Of a stretch of 38,672 nt of DNA, positions 13,861-21,775 are shown one piece after another. Every line of letters starts with the position of its first letter. Positions within the stretch are counted from its first letter, which is position 1. The notes beneath the pieces were generated by a model. That model saw only the letters and a list, made by a program, of their open reading frames with translations. It ran no database searches and was not told the DNA's origin. Both the position numbers and the translations under genes were made by a program. The stretch comes from Bacillota bacterium (GTDB taxonomy: Bacteria > Bacillota > Sulfobacillia > JACIYH01), in NCBI GenBank assembly GCA_014360055.1, contig JACIYH010000002.1:1-38672 (forward strand). Direction: 5' to 3'.

Positions 13861-14508
13861 ATGGAAGTCGCGGTGCTGGTAGCCGACGACCACCCTCTGG
13901 TGCGCCAGGGCCTGCGGGCAGTCCTGGAACTGGAGCCATCGTTCCGGGTGGTCGCGGAGGCGTCCGACGGCAGGGATGCTGTGGAAAAGGCAGCCCAAAT
14001 GCCCTCCGGAGTGGTGGTCCTCGACATCAGCATGCCCGGCCTGAACGGCATCGAGGTGGCCCGTACCATCCGCCGGTCCCGGCCCGAACTGGGCATCGTG
14101 TTGCTCACCATCCACGACGACACTCAATACCTGGAAGAAGCCCTGCGCGCCGGGGTCAACGGGTACGTGCTGAAGGAAGCGGAACCGTCCATACTGGTGG
14201 ACGCCATACGCGCGGCAGCCCGCGGTCAGGTGTTCATACACTCACCCATGGCCCAGAAACTGGGGCAGATGGCACGGGGGCTCACCTGTCCCGGGGGGTT
14301 GTCGGCCCGCGAATGGGAGATCGTAAGACTCCTCGCGCGTGGCTACCCCGTCCCCGAGGTGGCACGCAAGCTGTTTCTCTCTCCCAAGACCGTAAAGAAC
14401 CACGTGAGTAATATTTACAGCAAGCTGGGCGTGAGCAGTCGCTCGGAGATGCTGGAACTCTGTCACCAGCGGGGGTGGCTCGACTCCCGGGGGGTCCCGG
14501 GGGAGTAG
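13861..14508 (+). CDS. degU: DegU-like NarL-family response regulator
   Basis: A 215-residue regulator. The receiver is intact: acidic pair VLVADDHPLVRQGLRAVLEL, phospho-acceptor Asp55 in VVVLDISMPGLNGIEVARTI, Thr in VLLTIHDD and Lys in GYVLKEA. The C-terminal LuxR-type HTH is LSAREWEIVRLLARGYPVPE, then VARKLFLSPKTVKNHVSNIY and SKLGVSSRSE. ATG 13861 follows GGGGAGGTG. DegU-type regulators in Firmicutes switch between motility, exoenzymes and surface behaviour. The pair stands directly upstream of the type IV pilus operon, so pilus control is a reasonable but unproven idea; orthology to Bacillus DegU specifically is not certain. Confidence 0.9.
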   Translation: MEVAVLVADDHPLVRQGLRAVLELEPSFRVVAEASDGRDAVEKAAQMPSGVVVLDISMPGLNGIEVARTIRRSRPELGIVLLTIHDDTQYLEEALRAGVNGYVLKEAEPSILVDAIRAAARGQVFIHSPMAQKLGQMARGLTCPGGLSAREWEIVRLLARGYPVPEVARKLFLSPKTVKNHVSNIYSKLGVSSRSEMLELCHQRGWLDSRGVPGE

Positions 14509-14565
14509 GTCGCCTGGTAGGGCCAAAAGGCCCAGGCCCAAAATGAGACGTGCCGACTCATGCGG

Positions 14566-14592
14566 AGCAGGCCTCGGGCCTGCTACTTTATG
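14566..14592 (+). terminator. hairpin after degU, possible terminator
   Basis: AGCAGGCC (14566-14573) and GGCCTGCT (14577-14584) form a perfect 8-bp stem with a TCG loop, followed by ACTTTATG. The T-tract is weak. A smaller GGGCC-AAAA-GGCCC hairpin lies at 14520-14533. The 272-base gap 14509-14780 otherwise holds no gene I can see, and I find no known riboswitch pattern in it. Confidence 0.55.
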
Positions 14593-14780
14593 CTCGGAAC
14601 GGTTTTAGGGAGCGGGCACGCCAAAAGCGGGGATGAGGGATCGCCCGCCCGCCCGACAAATCACCTGCGTCAACTCGGATGGCTGAAGTAGGATGCCCCG
14701 CCCCTTGGGTCCCCCCCGGCCGGGTGGGGCCCTCTTGTCGGTGAGCCCGACCACCGCAGGCCGGACCAGGTTGCCCGGGA

Positions 14781-16277
14781 GTGAGGGAGACGGTGGCCAG
14801 GACAATTCGGGTGCTGGTGGTAGAGCAGGCGGAGGCGCCGGAAGGATCCCTGCGAGCGCTGCTGGAGGGCCTGGAGGGAGTCGAGGTGGTGGGCACGGCC
14901 GCGGACGGCTCCCGGGCTGTGGAATCGGCCCGCACGGCCGCTGCGGACGTGGTGATTCTCGACCTGGGCCTCAGGTCTCCGGACGGTCCGGAGGTCGCGC
15001 GGGCGCTGCAGCAGGAGGCAGGGTCGGCGGTGGTGGCCATATCCGCGGGACCGTCACCGGAGGAGTTCCGCCGCGTGGTGCGAGCGGGGGTCAGGGACTA
15101 CCTGATCCGGCCCTTCGGCCGCGAGGATCTGCTGGAGGCCATCAGGACGGCGGCAAACGGGCACAGCAACGGCACCGGGTCCGGGTCGGTCCCGGAAGCC
15201 ACCACGGTGGTCTTCCTGAGCGCCCGGGGAGGGGTAGGGAAGACCACCCTGGCCGTCAACCTGGCCTGCTGGCTGGCGGCACGGTCCTACCGCACCGTGC
15301 TGGCGGACCTGGACCTGGAGTTCGGTACGGCGGCAGTCCTGATGGGGGTGCGCCCCCGCAGCACGGTGGTCGACCTGTGCCGTGAGGGCGGTGAGATCAC
15401 CCGCGAAGGGCTCACCGCAGTGCTCACGGCAGCGGGTCCGGGAACACCCTCCCTGCTGGCCTGTCCGCCCGAGCCACACCTCGCGGCCGAGGTGGACGGT
15501 GAGGGACGGGGGGAGCCGGGGCGTTGCTACGTTGGTGATATCATAGCCGGGTTGCGCCACCTCTGTGACTACCTGGTGGTGGATACGCAGACCTGCTTCC
15601 GGGAGGCCACCCTGGCGGCCCTTGACGGGGCTTCCGTGGTGATGCTGGTCACCACGCCCGACATCCCCGCCCTCTACCAGACCGGTCGGGTCCTGGACCT
15701 GTTGCTGGACAGGCTGGGGTACCCGGCGGAGAAAGTGCGCCTGATCGTCAACCGCTACGAGCAAGGCCGCCACCTCAGCCCGGAGGAGATCGCGCGGGGA
15801 CTCGACCATCCCGTCTCCTGCGTTATCCCGGCCGACACGGTTACGGTGTCGGAGGCGGCCGACCGGGGGGAGCCCTTCGTGCTGAGGGAGGGGCGGAGCG
15901 GGGTGCACCGTGCCATCGTGCGCCTGGGGCGGCTGCTTCTGGGAGAAGCAGGCCCGCCCGGCGAGGAGAGTGATGGGGGCACGACCCCCGAGGGAGGCGG
16001 AGAGGGGATGGCCGGCGAGGCCGCCGCCGGGCTTCCGGGCGCCGGGGAGGGGCCGGAGGCGGTGCTGGCGGGCACCCCCAGGGGTGCACGGGTGGGGCGG
16101 GCCCCCGGGGGAGGCGCTGCCTACCCCACCGGGAGCAGGCAATCCGCTGCTGCTCCCCTGTCCGCTCTCAATTACTTTCGCCGTCAGGCCCCGAGGAAGA
16201 AGCGCAGGGGTGATAAGCATGGGGTTGTATCAGAGGGTGGCCGAAAGATCGGCCCAAACCGTGACGGTGTCAGGTAG
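14781..16277 (+). CDS. CpaE/MinD-like ATPase with degenerate receiver domain, head of the type IV pilus operon
   Basis: A 498-residue protein. Residues about 8-125 fold like a response-regulator receiver (VVILDLGLRSPDGPEVARAL, then GVRDYLIRPF), but the acidic pair is Glu-Gln and the switch lysine is Arg, so it is probably a pseudo-receiver. Residues 138-390 are a MinD/ParA-type ATPase: VVFLSARGGVGKTTLAVNLA, LADLDLEFGTAAVLMG and LVVDTQTCFREATL. The signature first Lys of the deviant Walker box is Arg. The last 110 residues are Gly/Pro-rich with a basic end. CpaE/TadZ proteins help localise Tad pili; here one leads a PilB/T/C operon. Starts GTG 14781 or GTG 14793 are possible. pilB starts inside its last 59 bases. 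Confidence 0.85.
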   Translation: MRETVARTIRVLVVEQAEAPEGSLRALLEGLEGVEVVGTAADGSRAVESARTAAADVVILDLGLRSPDGPEVARALQQEAGSAVVAISAGPSPEEFRRVVRAGVRDYLIRPFGREDLLEAIRTAANGHSNGTGSGSVPEATTVVFLSARGGVGKTTLAVNLACWLAARSYRTVLADLDLEFGTAAVLMGVRPRSTVVDLCREGGEITREGLTAVLTAAGPGTPSLLACPPEPHLAAEVDGEGRGEPGRCYVGDIIAGLRHLCDYLVVDTQTCFREATLAALDGASVVMLVTTPDIPALYQTGRVLDLLLDRLGYPAEKVRLIVNRYEQGRHLSPEEIARGLDHPVSCVIPADTVTVSEAADRGEPFVLREGRSGVHRAIVRLGRLLLGEAGPPGEESDGGTTPEGGGEGMAGEAAAGLPGAGEGPEAVLAGTPRGARVGRAPGGGAAYPTGSRQSAAAPLSALNYFRRQAPRKKRRGDKHGVVSEGGRKIGPNRDGVR

Positions 16278-18270
16278 GGGCCTGAGCTTCCTCCCCGAGC
16301 CCAGAATGGTTTGGCCGCCCCGGGGAGAGACAGCCGATCGGGGGGAGAGGCACTCCGTGCCGGACCCGGGTAGCGGGGAGGTGGACGCGCACGTCCGGGA
16401 GCTTAAGGCGAGGGTGCAGACGTTCCTGGAACGCCTGAACAGCCCCGCGCCTTCCGTTCCCGCCTCGCGGCTCAGCCCGGTCCTGGCCGGAGAACTGGCG
16501 GGAGGAGGGCTCCCGGAGGAAGGCGAGGATGCCCGGGTCAAAGAGGGGGACGAGGCGTCCGCCGAGCGGATTGCCTTCCAGGTGCAGGCACGGCGCATGG
16601 GGGTCCCGTACGTGGACCTCAACGAGATCGATCCCGACGAGGACGTCCTGCGCCTCATCCCGGAGGAGCTGGCGCGCCGTTACCGGGCGGTGGCCGTTCA
16701 GCGTCAAGAAGGGGGCAAACTCCTCACGGCCATGGTAAACCCCATGGACGTGCTGGCCATCGACCACCTGCGCATGGTGGTAGGGGCGGAGATAGCACCC
16801 GCCCTGTGCACCGAGAACCAGGTCATGGAGTTGATCAATCGTGCCTACCGCCTGGACGAGGTAGTGGAGCGCACGCTCAAAGAGGTGGGCGGCATCGGCG
16901 AGGCGGAGGGCGAACGGCACGGGGCGCCCACCGCGACCGCCGAGGCAGACGCCCCCGTGGTGCGCCTGGTCAACACCATCATCACCCAGGCGGTCCGCCA
17001 GCGGGCCAGCGATATCCACCTGGACGCCGGGGAGCGGGAGATGCGGGTGAGGTTCCGTGTGGACGGCGTCCTCACCGACTTCATGAAGATCCCGCGGGCC
17101 GTCCTCGGCCCCGTGATCTCCCGCCTCAAGGTGATGGGCGGCATGGACATCGGAGAGCGGCGCCTGCCCCAGGACGGCCGCTGCTCGGTACGTATTGAAG
17201 GACGCGAGGTGGACATCCGCGTGGCCACCATCCCCACCGTCCACGGGGAGAAGGCAACGCTGCGCATCCTGGACAAGGCCACCGCCCTCTTACCCCTGGA
17301 AGATTTGGGCTTTTCGCCGGAGCAGCGCCGAACCTACGAGAGGCTGGTCACCCAGCCCTACGGGATGTTCCTGGTCACCGGTCCCACCGGCAGCGGAAAG
17401 ACCACCACCCTCTATGCCACCCTGGCCCAGTTAAACGACCCCGGCAAGCACGTGATCACCATGGAGGATCCCGTGGAGTACCACCTCAAGGGTGTCAACC
17501 AGGTCCAGGTGAACCGTAAGGCCGGCCTGGTGTTCGCCTCGGGACTGCGCTCCATCCTGCGGCTGGACCCCGACGTGGTGCTGGTGGGGGAGGTCCGGGA
17601 CAGGGAGACGGCGGAAATCGCGGTGCAGTCGGCCCTGACCGGACACCTGGTGCTGAGTACCCTGCACACCAACGATGCTCCCGGGGCCCTCACGCGGCTG
17701 GTGGAGATGGGCATCGAGCCGTTCCTGGTGGCCTCATCCGTCATCGGGGTGCTCGCCCAGCGGCTCGTGCGCCGGGTATGCCCCCACTGCGTGGAGCATT
17801 ACGAGTTGCCGGCCTCGGCGGTGAAGGGTTTCCCCGCCTACCAGCACCTGGTGGGGAAACGCCTGGCGCGGGGGCGGGGTTGCCCGCGCTGCGGGGGTAC
17901 GGGCTACCGGGGAAGGGTGGCGGTGTTCGAGCTGCTAGAGGTCACGGACGCCGTGCGCGGAGCCGTGTTGAGGAACGCCTCGGCGGATGAGATCGGGCGG
18001 ATAGCCCGCGCGGAAGGCATGACCACGCTGTTCGAGTCGGCCCTGGCCAAGGTGGAGCAGGGCGTTACCACCCTGGAGGAAGTCTTGCGGGTGGTACGGC
18101 TGGGAGGCGGAGTGAACAATGGCCATCGCGGCAGCGCAACTGCAGCAACTGTTGACCCAGGCAGTGCGGCAGGGGGCGTCGGACCTGCACCTCACCGTGG
18201 GGTGCCCCCCCGTCCTGCGCATCGACGGCGATCTCGTGTTCGTGGAAGGGTGGCAGGCGCTGCGTCCTGA
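16219..18270 (+). CDS. pilB: PilB/GspE type IV pilus assembly ATPase
   Basis: A 683-residue hexameric cytoplasmic ATPase that powers pilin polymerisation. Residues about 110-215 are the MshEN-like N-terminal domain (RMGVPYVDLNEIDPDEDVLR, then IPEELARRYRAVAV). The T2SSE core has RASDIHLDAGE, Walker A GPTGSGKTTTLYAT (about 390), ASGLRSILRLDPDVVLVGE (Walker B region), LSTLHTNDAPGALTRL, and the zinc tetracysteine CPHC (about 520) with CPRCGGTGYRGR. ATG 16219 follows AGGGGTGAT. Homologues end near TTLEEVLRVV, but here no stop follows, and the frame runs 152 bases into pilT, adding about 50 Pro/Arg-rich residues. The added tail may be real overlap or a local sequence change. Confidence 0.93.
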   Translation: MGLYQRVAERSAQTVTVSGRGLSFLPEPRMVWPPRGETADRGERHSVPDPGSGEVDAHVRELKARVQTFLERLNSPAPSVPASRLSPVLAGELAGGGLPEEGEDARVKEGDEASAERIAFQVQARRMGVPYVDLNEIDPDEDVLRLIPEELARRYRAVAVQRQEGGKLLTAMVNPMDVLAIDHLRMVVGAEIAPALCTENQVMELINRAYRLDEVVERTLKEVGGIGEAEGERHGAPTATAEADAPVVRLVNTIITQAVRQRASDIHLDAGEREMRVRFRVDGVLTDFMKIPRAVLGPVISRLKVMGGMDIGERRLPQDGRCSVRIEGREVDIRVATIPTVHGEKATLRILDKATALLPLEDLGFSPEQRRTYERLVTQPYGMFLVTGPTGSGKTTTLYATLAQLNDPGKHVITMEDPVEYHLKGVNQVQVNRKAGLVFASGLRSILRLDPDVVLVGEVRDRETAEIAVQSALTGHLVLSTLHTNDAPGALTRLVEMGIEPFLVASSVIGVLAQRLVRRVCPHCVEHYELPASAVKGFPAYQHLVGKRLARGRGCPRCGGTGYRGRVAVFELLEVTDAVRGAVLRNASADEIGRIARAEGMTTLFESALAKVEQGVTTLEEVLRVVRLGGGVNNGHRGSATAATVDPGSAAGGVGPAPHRGVPPRPAHRRRSRVRGRVAGAAS

Positions 18271-19189
18271 GGATGTCAGGAGCTTGGTGGAGGCGGCCCT
18301 CAGTGAGGAACAGTTGAGGCGCCTGGCTGAGGAGCGCGACCTGGACCTTCCCCTGGTAATGCCCGGGCTGGCCCGCTTCCGGGTGAACGCCTACCACCAG
18401 CAGGGCTGCTGCGCCCTCGCCATCCGGGTCATCCCCCGGGCCATTCCCACCATCGAAGAACTGCGCCTGCCACCGGTGGTGAGCTCGCTGGCCCTCCGTG
18501 CCCGGGGACTGGTCCTGGTCACGGGCCCGACCGGTACCGGCAAATCGACCACCCTGGCCGCCATGATTGGGCACATCAACCGGCACCGGCGGGCCCACGT
18601 GGTCACCATCGAGGACCCCATCGAGTACCAGCACACCCACGGTCGGAGCATCATCAACCAGCGGGAACTGGGGGTGGATGTGCTCAGCTTCGCGGGCGGC
18701 CTGCGCGCCGCCCTGCGGGAGGACCCGGACGTGATCATGGTGGGCGAGATGCGCGACCTGGACACCACCATCACCGCCCTCACGGCGGCGGAGACCGGGC
18801 ACCTGGTGCTGGCCTCCATGCACACCCGGGATGCGGCCTCCACCGTGGACCGCATCATCGACCAGTTCCCCCCGTACCAGCAGACCCAGGTGCGCACCAT
18901 GCTGGCGGCCACCCTGGAGGCGGTGATCGCCCAGCAACTGCTGCCCCGCACCGGGGGGCGCGGCCGGGTGGTAGCGGTCGAGGTCATGGTGGCCACGGCC
19001 GCCGTCCGCAACCTCATTCGTGAGGGCAAGACCCACATGATCCCCAACGCCATCTCCACCGGGGGTCGTTACGGCATGCAGACCATGGATCAGGCCCTGC
19101 GTGACCTGTACCACGGCGGTGAGGTGACCTACGAGGATGCGGTGTCCCGTGCCTTCAACCCCGACGAATTGAGCCGCCTCATCGCCTGA
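18119..19189 (+). CDS. pilT: PilT twitching-motility retraction ATPase
   Basis: A 356-residue hexameric ATPase that depolymerises type IV pili and drives retraction. Motifs are GASDLHLTVGCPPVLRIDGD at the N-terminus, Walker A TGPTGTGKSTTLAAMIGHIN (about 136), Asp box TIEDPIEYQHTHGRSIINQRE, Walker B EDPDVIMVGEMRDLDT and His box LASMHTRDAASTVDRIID. AVRNLIREGKTHMIPNAIST is the PilT-specific C-terminal helix region that PilB lacks. ATG 18119 follows GGGAGGCGGAG inside the pilB frame. Its presence implies dynamic pili and probably twitching or DNA uptake. Confidence 0.95.
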   Translation: MAIAAAQLQQLLTQAVRQGASDLHLTVGCPPVLRIDGDLVFVEGWQALRPEDVRSLVEAALSEEQLRRLAEERDLDLPLVMPGLARFRVNAYHQQGCCALAIRVIPRAIPTIEELRLPPVVSSLALRARGLVLVTGPTGTGKSTTLAAMIGHINRHRRAHVVTIEDPIEYQHTHGRSIINQRELGVDVLSFAGGLRAALREDPDVIMVGEMRDLDTTITALTAAETGHLVLASMHTRDAASTVDRIIDQFPPYQQTQVRTMLAATLEAVIAQQLLPRTGGRGRVVAVEVMVATAAVRNLIREGKTHMIPNAISTGGRYGMQTMDQALRDLYHGGEVTYEDAVSRAFNPDELSRLIA

Positions 19190-19310
19190 GACGGCCCCGT
19201 TCTCGTGGCGGGACCGGGCAGTGCGTCGTTCGGGCGGCGGTGCGCGGGGAGTGGGCGGCAGGCCGAGGTGTCAGGTGCACTTTAGGGTCGCGCGGAGTGG
19301 AGGTAGGCAG

Positions 19311-20522
19311 ATGGAGTTCCGGTACCGGGGCAGAGACAGGGTGGGTAACCCCGTGAGCGGGGTGCTGGAAGCTGCCAGCGAGACGCTGGCGGTGAAGCGC
19401 CTGCGCGACATGGGCTACTACATCAGTCAGTTGGAGGCGGAGCGCGAACGCTGGCAGCTGGGCGGGCTCTTCAGCCAGCAGCCCCGGGTGGGTCTCCGAG
19501 ATCTGGCTCTGTTCACGCGCCAGCTGGCGGTGGTGCTCAAGTCAGGCCTGAACCTGGCCACCGCCCTGGGAGCCCTCGAGAAGCAGACCGAGAACGCGCG
19601 CCTGAGATCCATCATAGCCACCCTGCGGGGCGACGTGGAGAGTGGCATGTCCTTCGCCAGTGCCCTCCAGCAGCACGGTTCGGTGTTCCGTCCCACCTAC
19701 GTCAACTCGGTCATGGCGGGGGAGACAGGCGGCGACCTGGACGGCGTCCTGGCCCGGCTGGCCAGTTCCCTGGAACGGGACCTGGAGTTGACCCAGAAGG
19801 TTAAGTCTGCCATGTACTACCCCATCGCGGTGGCCTGCATTGCCGTCCTGCTCATCGGTGGCATCCTGGTCTTCGTGCTGCCCACCTTCACCGCCATCTT
19901 CGCCGAGTCGGGCATGCCCCTGCCGCTGCCCACGCGCATGGTGATCGGGCTCTCGGTGGGGCTCAAAAAATACGCCCTCCTCATCCTGATCGGCCTGGCC
20001 GCCCTTGTGATCGGTGCCGGCCGGCTGCTGCGCCGACCCGATGTGCGCCGTTCGCTGGACGAACTCAAGCCGAAACTCCCGGTAGTGGGCAAGCTGGTGC
20101 GCCAGATGATCGTGGCCCGCTTCAGCCGCACCTTCGCTACCCTGCTGGGCGCGGGCGTGCCCCTCCTGGAGGCGCTACGCATTGCGGGCGAGGTGGTGGG
20201 CAACGTGGTGGTCCAGGAGGAGATCGCCACCGTGGCGGAAGGGGTCAAGCGGGGCGAGAACCTGGCCGTGCCTCTCTCCCGCATCCGGACCTTTCCTCCC
20301 CTCCTGAGCCAGATGGTGGCTATCGGCGAGGAAGCGGGCAGTGTGGAGACCATGCTCACCCGCATCGCCGACATGTACGACCTGGAGGTGGACCAGACCG
20401 TACGGGGCCTGACCTCGCTGGTGGAGCCCCTCATCATCCTGGTGCTGGGAGGTGGCATCGGGCTCATCGTGGCCTCGGTCTTCCTGCCCATGGTGAGCAT
20501 GGTCCAGGCCCTGGGGGGGTGA
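19311..20522 (+). CDS. pilC: PilC inner-membrane platform protein
   Basis: A 403-residue T2SSF-family membrane protein that links PilB and PilT to the growing fibre. It starts MEFRYRGRDRVGNPVSGVLE, the usual PilC/GspF opening. Two T2SSF repeats are visible (about 60-185: LFTRQLAVVLKSGLNLATAL; and about 265-390: FSRTFATLLGAGVPLLEALR). Transmembrane helices follow each repeat (YYPIAVACIAVLLIGGILVF, LLILIGLAALVIGAG and IILVLGGGIGLIVASVFLPM). ATG 19311 follows GGAGTGGAGG. The 121-base gap after pilT holds no gene; the next 262 bases before the pilin hold repeats and hairpins. Confidence 0.94.
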   Translation: MEFRYRGRDRVGNPVSGVLEAASETLAVKRLRDMGYYISQLEAERERWQLGGLFSQQPRVGLRDLALFTRQLAVVLKSGLNLATALGALEKQTENARLRSIIATLRGDVESGMSFASALQQHGSVFRPTYVNSVMAGETGGDLDGVLARLASSLERDLELTQKVKSAMYYPIAVACIAVLLIGGILVFVLPTFTAIFAESGMPLPLPTRMVIGLSVGLKKYALLILIGLAALVIGAGRLLRRPDVRRSLDELKPKLPVVGKLVRQMIVARFSRTFATLLGAGVPLLEALRIAGEVVGNVVVQEEIATVAEGVKRGENLAVPLSRIRTFPPLLSQMVAIGEEAGSVETMLTRIADMYDLEVDQTVRGLTSLVEPLIILVLGGGIGLIVASVFLPMVSMVQALGG

Positions 20523-20600
20523 TCACCAGGCATCTGCGACGTGCTTTTAGAAACTCGGGGACCCGGGTCCCATTCGGTCGGTGGAGGCCTACCTGCGGAC

Positions 20601-20697
20601 GCATCAACCCTCTCTCGCAGTCGGCGGCCCGGCTTCGGCGCATCAACCCGCTGTCGTAGTCGGCGGCATCCTGCGGTGTATCAACCTCTATCTCACG
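20601..20697 (+). repeat. three degenerate 38-39-bp direct repeats upstream of the major pilin
   Basis: Units begin at 20601, 20640 and 20678. The first two share GCATCAACCC, CT, TCG and AGTCGGCGGC in the same order; the third keeps GTATCAACCT and then diverges. The step is 39 then 38 bases, so the repeat is not kept in any reading frame. It lies in the 262-base non-coding gap between pilC and the pilin. Confidence 0.7.
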
Positions 20698-20736
20698 GGC
20701 CCAGGCCAGGGCCCGGTGCGGCGGGCCTGCCCGCCC
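20696..20736 (+). repeat. two strong hairpins just upstream of the major pilin
   Basis: CGGGCCC with GGGCCCG (around 20696-20717) and GGCGGGC with GCCCGCC (around 20720-20736) form adjacent stems, about 50 bases before the pilin start and leaving the GGGAGGGG ribosome site free. There is no T-run. They may stabilise a processed pilin mRNA, a common way to raise pilin levels within an operon. Confidence 0.5.
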
Positions 20737-20784
20737 GATCGAGGTTCCGGACTCACATGAATCTGTGACAGGGAGGGGAAGCCT

Positions 20785-21219
20785 GTGAAGCGTCTTCAGA
20801 AAGCTCTCAAGGGTGAAAAGGGGTTCACGCTGGTGGAGCTGATGATCGTCATAGGTATCATCATCATCCTGGCCAGCATCCTCATCGTCCAGTGGAGGGG
20901 TGCGCGCCAGCGTGCCTATGACTCCCAGGCTCTCAGCGTGTGCCGCAACGCGGCCGTGGCCGCCCAGATCTACTACAACGACCGACTGCCCCAGTCGTAC
21001 GAGCTCATGGATGAGGCGGCTCTACATGATATAGAGCCATCGCTGCCCGACGCGGCTAACAAACCTCCGTTTGACACGTATACCGTAAGGCCGCTAGGTA
21101 CGGACTTCCAGGACTTCGAGGTACTGGTCAGCCACGCGAATGGCACGTTGCTGTATAGGGCCACCAAGGATGGCATCCAGTCAGCCAAGAAGGGAGGCCC
21201 CTATCCCTGGGGACCTTAG
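20785..21219 (+). CDS. pilA: major type IV pilin (PilA-like prepilin)
   Basis: A 144-residue prepilin. The class III leader is short and basic (MKRLQKALKGEKG) and is followed by the processing site and the hydrophobic helix FTLVELMIVIGIIIILASIL with Glu5, so the mature protein begins at Phe14. The rest is a small globular head with one cysteine only. GTG 20785 follows GGGAGGGGAAG. Being first of the pilin group, having the best leader and standing between hairpins suggests it is the main fibre subunit. A prepilin peptidase must act, but none is encoded in the window. Confidence 0.9.
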   Translation: MKRLQKALKGEKGFTLVELMIVIGIIIILASILIVQWRGARQRAYDSQALSVCRNAAVAAQIYYNDRLPQSYELMDEAALHDIEPSLPDAANKPPFDTYTVRPLGTDFQDFEVLVSHANGTLLYRATKDGIQSAKKGGPYPWGP

Positions 21220-21229
21220 GCCGCCCGTC

Positions 21230-21266
21230 CGGGGGAGGGAGGGGTAGGTAACCACCTTCCTCCCCC
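21230..21266 (+). repeat. hairpin between major pilin and minor pilins
   Basis: CGGGGGAGG (from 21230) pairs with CCTCCCCCG (to 21266) with a long purine/pyrimidine loop that can extend the stem. It is followed by C-rich bases and only TT, so it would be a weak terminator or an mRNA-stabilising stem. It could lower expression of the downstream minor pilins relative to the major pilin. Confidence 0.5.
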
Positions 21267-21357
21267 GCCCCCCTTGAAGTGCTCTCGGCACGGTGGTTGG
21301 GGGGTGAGCCAGGTGAGCAAGTGCTCACGGGTTAGCCAAGGCGCGGGGGTGAGGCGG

Positions 21358-21774
21358 ATGAGCGCCAGGCCGGCGGAAAGGGTGGGGGAGCGGGGGTTTA
21401 CGCTGGTGGAGGTGCTGGTGGCCATGGGCTTGCTGGTGGTGGCGCTGGTGCCCATGGCGGCGGTGCTGTCTTCCGCCTTGCACACGGTGGGGGAATGCGG
21501 GACGGTTACCAATGCCACCACGGTGGCGGAGTCGCTGCTGGAGCGGCTGCACGTGGTGAAGTTCTCCGACCTGGACCCCGACGGGGATGGGTTCCACTGG
21601 GCGCGGCAGGTGCTGAGTGGCTACCCGCAGTTTGAGGCGGAGGTGGCGGTGGCCTCTCTGGGGGACGGGGTGGCGCAGGTGAGCGCGCGGTTGTACCGCC
21701 GGGGGGAGACGGAGCCACTGGTGGTGGTGTCCACCGTGAGGGCCCGCGAGTTGCCGCCGGAAGGGGGTTTCTGA
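21358..21774 (+). CDS. minor type IV prepilin (PilV/GspI-like)
   Basis: A 138-residue prepilin with leader MSARPAERVGERG and the mature N-terminus FTLVEVLVAMGLLVVALVPM, including Glu5. The remaining domain is small, with VTNATTVAESLLERLHVVKF, a pattern seen in PilV-type minor pilins. It likely primes assembly or sits at the tip. The ATG at 21358 has a GGGGTGAGG site that is rather close; GTG 21304 and 21313 are alternatives and would only lengthen the cleaved leader. The next gene starts 2 bases after its stop. Confidence 0.85.
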   Translation: MSARPAERVGERGFTLVEVLVAMGLLVVALVPMAAVLSSALHTVGECGTVTNATTVAESLLERLHVVKFSDLDPDGDGFHWARQVLSGYPQFEAEVAVASLGDGVAQVSARLYRRGETEPLVVVSTVRARELPPEGGF

Positions 21775-21775
21775 G

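Noticed and set aside
14509-14780. A cyclic-di-GMP (GEMM) or other riboswitch before the pilus operon
   Set aside because: I looked for the conserved GEMM-I blocks (CAAACC, GACGCAAAGC and the tetraloop-receptor bases) and did not find them; the visible hairpins do not match another class I know.
20601-20697. CRISPR-like reading of the pilin upstream repeats
   Set aside because: Only three copies, decaying in the third, with spacers of about 10 bases. They are not CRISPR repeats.
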